DNA of 19,751 nt, from the NCBI GenBank assembly GCA_913052515.1, contig CAJXFJ010000001.1, forward strand, positions 1-19,751. The letters are read 5' to 3'. Each line of letters begins with the position of its first letter. Positions within the stretch are counted from its first letter, which is position 1. The notes under the pieces were generated by a model. It made no database searches, had not been told where the DNA came from, and saw only the letters and a list, made by a program, of their open reading frames with translations. Below are positions 14,955-19,751 of the stretch, in pieces. The stretch comes from an uncultured Flavobacteriales bacterium (GTDB lineage: Bacteria; Bacteroidota; Bacteroidia; Flavobacteriales; Vicingaceae). A program made the translations under genes and the position numbers.

Positions 14955-16478
14955 CTATTGCTTGACCACCTTCTTCGTAACCCAAACCTCCCCAACTTTT
15001 ACTTTCACAAAATAAAGGCCGTTATCGAGTCTTTGCAGGTTTAAAATGTATTGATAGGTGTTTTGTAATTGAACTTGCTTTACTTTTTTACCTACCAAGT
15101 CAAAAATTTCAAACTCCTCAATTGGCAATGCACTGCTAAGGGTAATTTGGTTTTCGGTTGGATTAGGATATAGCTTTAGGCTCTCAGCTTTAAGCTTTGG
15201 GCTTTCCTCGCCCACCGTCATATCCTTTATCCGCACAATCCCCTGAACCGGAGCTCCATCCCAAGTAAAAAAATTGCCCATGACGTAATAGCCTCCAAAA
15301 GCACTCTTTTTAATTTGCCGAACAAATCCCATAGAGTCTGAGGTAATACCGGGCATAGAAGCACTATCAGGCCCGTGAGTATTAAAATACTGAGGTTCAA
15401 TGTGACCATTTGAGTCTATTTTAGCCAAATTGTGCTTAGAAAAACCTTGATAATTATCAAAAAATCCACCTACAAGATAACCTCCATCTTCTGTTGGACT
15501 TATTGCATTAATAAATGAGGTTGAACCTAAGACATTCGGCCCTTGGGTTGGTCCTTGAAAATTAGCAAAGTTGTTGTCTAAACTCCCATCTGGGTTTAGC
15601 TTTATTAAGGTAAAGTTCGAGTTTGGCTTGCTCCTTAAATTAAAGTAACCATAAATTCCACCTAGAAAAATTGACCCTGAAGTGTCAATATGCACTACAT
15701 TATAAGTATTACCTGAAAATGTTCCTAAGGGCGATTGAAAAGTAGTATCCAGGGTACCATCTAAATAAATGCGGCACATCCCATGTATGGGTACCCCATC
15801 GTAATGGGTAAACACTGAGGGGGAGCCGTATACCATCATGCGGTTGCTATCATAGGGAACAAAATGCGTGGGTTCTCCTGTAGCGTCTTTTACGAAGCTG
15901 CTGTCCCACAAACCTTGTGGAGTCACTTTAACAATGTAACGGTGTGGAAAGGTATCCGGTGGGTTGATGATTTGACAACCATTGGGTAAAAAATCTTTAC
16001 TTATTAAGTAGGATCCATCATCAAAGAAGTAGGGTACATAAGCCTCAGAACACTTGGCCGTATTGATAAAGTTAGCTGCCCATTGATTAAATGAAGGATG
16101 TACTGAACCTGTGGTATCTCTTCTCACATAATAGCCGTTATTAGAAGAGGTAACCAACTCGGAACCTGGTCTTTTAAAAATATGACTGATACCTGTTGAG
16201 CTACCTCCATTAAAACTAAAGTTTAAGTTTCTCGACCCATCTCTTAACATGGAGCTAATACCCCCATGCTGTTGTCCCGGATAGGGAATTTTAAAACCTC
16301 CAACTATATAAATTGTCCCTGATTGTGGATTTTCCCATAAATCATTAGTTGGGCCTATATCTAGCGTATTGTTTCGAATATTAAAAGCTGGCTGAAATGT
16401 AAGATCTAAGGTATAGGGTTGAGCTAAGCTGCTCAACCCTATTACCATTAATCCTAATATAAATGCTATTCTATTCAT
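14955..16478 (-). CDS. Secreted delta-60 repeat protein with T9SS type A sorting domain
   Basis: This 507-residue protein starts with a signal peptide (about 1-20, ending SSLAQ). It then carries at least four units ending in the delta-60 style LxxDGxxDxxF: around MLRDGSRNLNFSF, VTPQGLWDSSF, IYLDGTLDTTF, LNPDGSLDNNF, and a weaker IDSNGHIEPQYF, interleaved with GGYLVGGFF or GSIFLGGIY strands that fit a beta-propeller-like fold. From residue 436 (LYPNPTENQITL ... GLYFVKVKVGEVWVTKKVVKQ) it has a clear T9SS type A sorting domain, so it is predicted to be secreted or surface-attached. The role is unknown. The gene stands alone, with 170 bases upstream and the repeat-rich block downstream. A possible TAATTGTG motif (16488-16495) precedes it. 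Confidence 0.88.
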   Translation of the reverse strand: MNRIAFILGLMVIGLSSLAQPYTLDLTFQPAFNIRNNTLDIGPTNDLWENPQSGTIYIVGGFKIPYPGQQHGGISSMLRDGSRNLNFSFNGGSSTGISHIFKRPGSELVTSSNNGYYVRRDTTGSVHPSFNQWAANFINTAKCSEAYVPYFFDDGSYLISKDFLPNGCQIINPPDTFPHRYIVKVTPQGLWDSSFVKDATGEPTHFVPYDSNRMMVYGSPSVFTHYDGVPIHGMCRIYLDGTLDTTFQSPLGTFSGNTYNVVHIDTSGSIFLGGIYGYFNLRSKPNSNFTLIKLNPDGSLDNNFANFQGPTQGPNVLGSTSFINAISPTEDGGYLVGGFFDNYQGFSKHNLAKIDSNGHIEPQYFNTHGPDSASMPGITSDSMGFVRQIKKSAFGGYYVMGNFFTWDGAPVQGIVRIKDMTVGEESPKLKAESLKLYPNPTENQITLSSALPIEEFEIFDLVGKKVKQVQLQNTYQYILNLQRLDNGLYFVKVKVGEVWVTKKVVKQ

Positions 16479-16648
16479 TTAATGTAACACAATTACTTTT
16501 CCACAAATAAAAGCCGGTTCTTGTAAATATAAGCCTTAATACCATTTCGCGCTTAAGTTATTGATATTTAATAATGGTTAATTCAGCTTCTTGGTATTTT
16601 TCTAATAACTTCATTGCATGAGTAGGCGTATATTGTTTTCTTTACCTT

Positions 16649-17467
16649 ATGATTAAAAGGCTGATTACTTATTTGCTCGTTTTTTTGGCAGTGGCGCTTA
16701 ATGGCAATGCTCAAAACTGCAGTTTGCCAAATAAAGCATTTCAATTTGGAGAAAATATAGAATATACCATTTACTACCATTTAGCTGGCATTTGGGTAGG
16801 AGCGGGGGAGGTTTATTTTAAAGTAGATTCAAGCCGAATCGGGAAAAAGGATTTTTATCATTTTGATAGTTATGGAGAAACCTTTAAAAAATACGATTGG
16901 ATTTATAAGGTTAGAGACCACTATGAGGCATATACCAGTGTAAAAGAGTTTGAGTCATTCCGCTTTAAGCGAAAAGTGAATGAAGGAGATACTTATATCC
17001 GAGAAGACTATCTGTTTAATCAAAAGGAGAATAGCGTTTATACCTTAAGGCAAATGGGAGAAGATGAAGCCATGAAAAAAGATACGGTTGATTTGCCTAA
17101 GTGTAGTTTTGATGTATTGAGTATGATTTATTTGGCGCGAAATATTGATTATTCAAACTATAAAATTGGTGACAAAATTCCCATCCGAATTTTTATTGAC
17201 AACGAGTCTCACGATACCTATATTCGATATTTAGGAGTAGAAGAATTGAAGGTTAAAGAGTTGGGGAAATACCGTTGCATTAAATTTTCACCCATGTTGA
17301 TAGAAGGTACTATTTTTAATGCCGGTGAAGATATGACGGTTTGGGTAACTGATGATAAAAATCGAGTTCCTTTATTGATTGAAACACCCATTTTAGTGGG
17401 CTCAATAAGAGCTAGAGTAAATACAATGAGAGGATTAAGGCATCCTATTCAATCAAAGTTAGATTAA
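16649..17467 (+). CDS. DUF3108 domain-containing secreted protein
   Basis: This 272-residue protein has a signal peptide (about 1-21, MIKRLITYLL to NGNAQ) and then a DUF3108 domain over most of the mature chain: FGENIEYTIYYHLAGIWVGAGEVYFKV, the GETFKKYDWIYKVRDHYEAY region, the central SFDVLSMIYLARNIDYSNYKIGDKIPI, and a C-terminal VWVTDDKNRVPLLIETPILVGSIRARV. DUF3108 proteins are predicted periplasmic, beta-rich and of unknown function. No sorting domain or lipobox is present. The ATG at 16649 is preferred because it leads directly into the signal peptide. The gene is divergent from the delta-60 gene and ends 2 bases from the convergent DUF493 gene. Confidence 0.85.
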   Translation: MIKRLITYLLVFLAVALNGNAQNCSLPNKAFQFGENIEYTIYYHLAGIWVGAGEVYFKVDSSRIGKKDFYHFDSYGETFKKYDWIYKVRDHYEAYTSVKEFESFRFKRKVNEGDTYIREDYLFNQKENSVYTLRQMGEDEAMKKDTVDLPKCSFDVLSMIYLARNIDYSNYKIGDKIPIRIFIDNESHDTYIRYLGVEELKVKELGKYRCIKFSPMLIEGTIFNAGEDMTVWVTDDKNRVPLLIETPILVGSIRARVNTMRGLRHPIQSKLD

Positions 17468-17469
17468 AC

Positions 17470-17742
17470 TTACAAGGCCATTAAGCCTTCAATCTCATTG
17501 GCTTTTTTATACCGTTCAATCACTTTGTCTGCATTCAACATCACTTCTTTTGCACTTACACTCACATAGTTCCCTTTATGAGATTGTTTGATGCTTACAT
17601 TGGCTTCAGGACCAAATAATGACTCTACTTGTGCTAGCTTTTGATTGTCTGAAGGAATAATAAACTTAAAGAAATAGACTCTTGGCCAATCTCCACTTTC
17701 TACTAATTTTTTTCTTAAGTCGGCATATGGGTCTTTATTCAT
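17470..17742 (-). CDS. DUF493 family protein (YbeD-like)
   Basis: This 90-residue cytosolic protein fits the DUF493/YbeD family: a small ferredoxin-like fold with WPRVYFFKFIIPS as first strand, a helix DNQKLAQVESLFG, NVSIKQSHKGNYVSVSAKEVMLNADKVIERYKKANEIEG as the remaining strands and second helix. The K..GNY.S......m.....v...Y....i.G pattern is typical. YbeD sits near lipoyl synthesis genes in enterobacteria, but no lip genes are seen here and the molecular role is unknown. It starts 2 bases after the HEAT-like gene and is surely cotranscribed with it. Confidence 0.82.
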   Translation of the reverse strand: MNKDPYADLRKKLVESGDWPRVYFFKFIIPSDNQKLAQVESLFGPEANVSIKQSHKGNYVSVSAKEVMLNADKVIERYKKANEIEGLMAL

Positions 17743-17744
17743 CT

Positions 17745-18278
17745 TTATTCTCCTTCAATTGGTAAAGTTTGAATGACTTCTTTAAGGCTATTTAAAAGGG
17801 CTTTTTTATCACTTTCTTCTTCATCCTCTAAAGCATCTGTAATTTCAAGCAAGCAGTTTTGAATTTCATCTTCGCTAAAGGCACTGTCAAAATTTTCAAC
17901 TACGGTTAAGGCTTCTAAGCAAGTCATATAGTCTCCCTCAATTGCTTTTTGGACAAATAATTCCAAGTGATCTGAACCATCAATACTTGATTGCCAAAAA
18001 GTGGCCACTAAAAAACTATTGTAATAGGCTAGGCTGTTGTCTTCCAATTTTTGAATGAGAATATCTTTTGCGCCTTGGTCTTTTAAATCAAACAAAAATT
18101 CTATGATGGCCGATTCAACCGTTGGTTCGTCAGTTTCTTTTAAAGTGTTTAGTAAAGCTTCAAAAGTTTTGCTGTTGCCCTCTTTTCGGTTTCTTTTAAT
18201 CGCCTCTAAAACGATTTTTTCATCCGATGCTTGGAAATCTTTTAGAATTGATTTTACCTCTTTAGAATCTTCTGCCAT
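17745..18278 (-). CDS. HEAT-like helical repeat protein
   Basis: This acidic 177-residue protein is built almost wholly of predicted helices arranged in pairs, for example KIVLEAIKRNRKEGNSKTFEALLNTLKETDEPTVESAIIEFLFDLKDQGAKDILIQKLED (about 21-80), which is the spacing of HEAT/armadillo-type repeats used for protein-protein binding. The C-terminal part is strongly acidic (EDEEESDKK). There is no signal peptide, so it is cytosolic. I do not know a specific function. It heads a two-gene operon with the DUF493 gene, with an exact -7 motif 14 bases before its ATG. Confidence 0.7.
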   Translation of the reverse strand: MAEDSKEVKSILKDFQASDEKIVLEAIKRNRKEGNSKTFEALLNTLKETDEPTVESAIIEFLFDLKDQGAKDILIQKLEDNSLAYYNSFLVATFWQSSIDGSDHLELFVQKAIEGDYMTCLEALTVVENFDSAFSEDEIQNCLLEITDALEDEEESDKKALLNSLKEVIQTLPIEGE

Positions 18279-18292
18279 GCTTAATTTTTCAG

Positions 18293-18300
18293 CAAAGTTA
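18293..18300 (-). promoter_or_regulatory. Promoter -7 motif for the HEAT-like/DUF493 operon
   Basis: The minus strand reads TAACTTTG, an exact TAnnTTTG match 14 bases before the ATG at 18278, within the 55-base gap after the methyltransferase gene. No TTG -33 element is visible. Confidence 0.5.
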
Positions 18301-18333
18301 AGCAGTATTTGTTCGTTTAAAGTTTAAAAGTTG

Positions 18334-19035
18334 TTAGGAGTTTAAGGTCAGCCGAGCAAGGTAACTGCCATCCTCTTCTTCGTAAATAATTTGAGTATGC
18401 AAGCCACAGTTATTGGCTGCTTGCATTAAAGTATGTTGATTGATATACAGCCATGAATATGGAGCTCCAAAATGGCCATTAAATTCCAATTGGTAGTTAA
18501 CTTCAACCGCTTGCTCTTCTTGTCCTGTTTTGCTGTTTTGCAGGGAAGAAGAATCCAATAAGATTTGTCCATCATCTTTGCAAAGTGATATGGCATGCGT
18601 AAGGTGTTTTTCAAGGTGGATTAGCTTTTCACAAATGCCAATTCCATTCATAAGGAAAAGCAGGGTGTCAAACTTTTCATCTGCATTGAAATTTAAGAAA
18701 GAAGCAGTTTTTGCTTGGGTTAATCCTCTAGCCTTCATGACAGAAACAGCCTCATCGGAAACATCAATAGGAGTAACTTCAAAACCCTCGTTTTGTAAAA
18801 TAAGGCTATGAGAGCCTGCGCCAGCACCTACATCTAAAATTTTTCCTTGGCAAAGGTCTAAGGCGAAGCTCTCTAATGGCGGAAGCTCATCTTCATCTCT
18901 AAAAAATACAGAAACTGGCATTTTGCTTATGCTTCCGTCTTCTTGGTGAATGCTTAGCTGTGTTTCTGTGGCTCCTTTAAAGTAGTCTCTTAGCGCTAAA
19001 CCAAATGGTTTCCAAGAAGGGATTTGCGAACTCAA
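18334..19035 (-). CDS. Class I SAM-dependent methyltransferase
   Basis: This 233-residue protein has a Rossmann-type methyltransferase core. Motif I is ILDVGAGAGSHSLIL (66-80), the acidic end of strand 2 is Asp91 in VTPIDVSDEAV, and FDTLLFLMNGIGI (122-134) is the strand 4 region. An N-terminal extension (WKPFGLALRDYFKGA, about 8-22) is shared with a Bacteroidota subgroup as I recall it. The substrate is unknown. The start is a TTG (19033-19035) that overlaps the TGA of the upstream YggS gene; no in-frame ATG lies upstream before a stop, and the next Met, at residue 39, would lose the conserved N-terminus. The overlap implies translational coupling. Confidence 0.85.
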   Translation of the reverse strand: MSSQIPSWKPFGLALRDYFKGATETQLSIHQEDGSISKMPVSVFFRDEDELPPLESFALDLCQGKILDVGAGAGSHSLILQNEGFEVTPIDVSDEAVSVMKARGLTQAKTASFLNFNADEKFDTLLFLMNGIGICEKLIHLEKHLTHAISLCKDDGQILLDSSSLQNSKTGQEEQAVEVNYQLEFNGHFGAPYSWLYINQHTLMQAANNCGLHTQIIYEEEDGSYLARLTLNS

Positions 19036-19715
19036 TGATTTTCTCTTTTTCCAAAAATATCACTACCAATTCGAACCATATTTGAGCCCGAATCCATGGC
19101 AATCTTAAAATCACCACTCATGCCCATGCTTAAAATTTTAAAGTCAGTGTTGCCTTTAAAATAATTCTCTTTGGTTTGATCAAAAATGGTTTTTAGCGTA
19201 TCAAACTCACTTTTTACTTTCTTTTTGTCATTTGTAAAAGTGGCCATGCCCATCATGCCAACAATTTTTATGTTTTCTAGCTCTTTCAGACTTGGGCTTG
19301 CTAAAAAGTTTTCTAGTTTTTGTCTTGTTAAACCAAACTTGCTTTCTTCTTCTGCAATATGCATTTGCAAAAGCACTCGAATCGTTCGATTGTTTTGTTT
19401 AGCTCTTTTATTCACCTCTTCTAAGGTGCTGAGTTTGTCAATTGAGTGAATTAAAGAAACATAAGGGGCAATGTATTTTACCTTGTTCGATTGCAGATGC
19501 CCAATCATGTGCCATTCAATATCTTTGGGCAGAGTTTCCGCTTTTTGTTGTAATTCTTGTGGTCTGTTTTCACCAAAAATTCGTTGTCCGGCTTGGTAAG
19601 CTTCTTCTATAGCCTCCACAGGTTTAGTCTTAGAAACAGCTACAAGCTCAACCCCTTTTTCTAATTGATTTTTAATGCGGTTTAAATTGTCAGCAATGCT
19701 CATCTTATTCGTCAT
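19032..19715 (-). CDS. YggS-family pyridoxal phosphate-binding protein (PLP homeostasis)
   Basis: Proteins of this family (YggS, YlmE, human PLPBP) bind PLP on a lone alanine-racemase-like barrel and help balance vitamin B6 and amino-acid pools; no catalytic activity is established. The 227-residue length fits. Visible marks: VAVSKTKP with PLP Lys29, RIFGENRPQEL, WHMIGHLQSNKVK, HSIDKL, LLQMHIAEEESKFGL, MGMSGDFKIAM and the ending NMVRIGSDIFGKR. The ATG at 19713-19715 is used; a second in-frame ATG four codons in (19701-19703) is possible. It overlaps the methyltransferase start by 4 bases. The 36 bases upstream read TTAGAAGCGGATTAA on the minus strand and may hold the end of another gene, but the window stops there. 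Confidence 0.92.
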   Translation of the reverse strand: MTNKMSIADNLNRIKNQLEKGVELVAVSKTKPVEAIEEAYQAGQRIFGENRPQELQQKAETLPKDIEWHMIGHLQSNKVKYIAPYVSLIHSIDKLSTLEEVNKRAKQNNRTIRVLLQMHIAEEESKFGLTRQKLENFLASPSLKELENIKIVGMMGMATFTNDKKKVKSEFDTLKTIFDQTKENYFKGNTDFKILSMGMSGDFKIAMDSGSNMVRIGSDIFGKRENH

Positions 19716-19751
19716 TTTTACTAGTAGAATAAACCGTTAATCCGCTTCTAA

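Noticed and set aside
17483..17508. AAGCC/GGCTT stem followed by six T residues, a possible terminator for the DUF3108 gene
   Set aside because: The stem is only 5 base pairs with a 12-base loop and lies in the opposing DUF493 coding region; too weak to call.
1..19751. CRISPR array, tRNA/rRNA genes, integrase, transposase or toxin-antitoxin genes
   Set aside because: I searched by eye for each and found no repeat-spacer pattern, tRNA cloverleaf or family motifs. The only repeat-rich segment is the palindrome cluster near 14800.
19737..19751. End of a further minus-strand gene (TTAGAAGCGGATTAA)
   Set aside because: Only 15 bases are available, so a coding claim cannot be supported.

Overview
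The window is AT-rich chromosomal DNA from a member of the Bacteroidota, most likely the order Flavobacteriales. The evidence is the gliding-motility pair gldF/gldG, two secreted proteins with type IX secretion system (T9SS) C-terminal sorting domains, and several exact copies of the Bacteroidota promoter -7 motif TAnnTTTG just upstream of genes. Finer placement cannot be made from the sequence. The window is dense: 19 complete genes plus one truncated at the left edge, with only one gap over 300 bases.

Layout, left to right. (1) 3-560: C-terminal part of ribonuclease E/G (+). (2) 561-1814: an MFS transporter (-), divergent from recX (1862-2332, +). (3) 2333-5009 (-): dnaN, then an M42-type metallopeptidase and a short unrecognised membrane protein. 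(4) 5085-8600 (-): gldF, gldG and a DUF4340 protein, tightly spaced and followed by dnaN. (5) 8747-13621 (+): lysC, lysA and a secreted M1 aminopeptidase, all overlapping end to start. (6) 13618-14499 (-): a small S4 RNA-binding protein and a short T9SS cargo protein. (7) 14500-14954: a 455-base non-coding block holding nested palindromic repeats. (8) 14955-16478 (-): a T9SS cargo protein with delta-60-like repeats. (9) 16649-17467 (+): a secreted DUF3108 protein. (10) 17470-18278 (-): a HEAT-like protein followed by a DUF493 protein. (11) 18334-19715 (-): a YggS-type PLP-binding protein overlapping a SAM-dependent methyltransferase.

How the genes work together: lysC and lysA supply the first and last steps of lysine/diaminopimelate synthesis. 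gldF and gldG give the membrane permease and the accessory subunit of the Gld ABC transporter; its ATPase, gldA, is not in this window. The T9SS cargo proteins fit the secretion machinery linked to gliding in this phylum. The rest is housekeeping (sliding clamp, RecA regulator, RNase, PLP homeostasis).

I see no defence system, integrase, transposase, CRISPR array, tRNA or rRNA. The most unusual non-coding structure is the repeat cluster at 14744-14867. The best candidate for undescribed biology among the proteins is the DUF4340 protein encoded with gldF and gldG.
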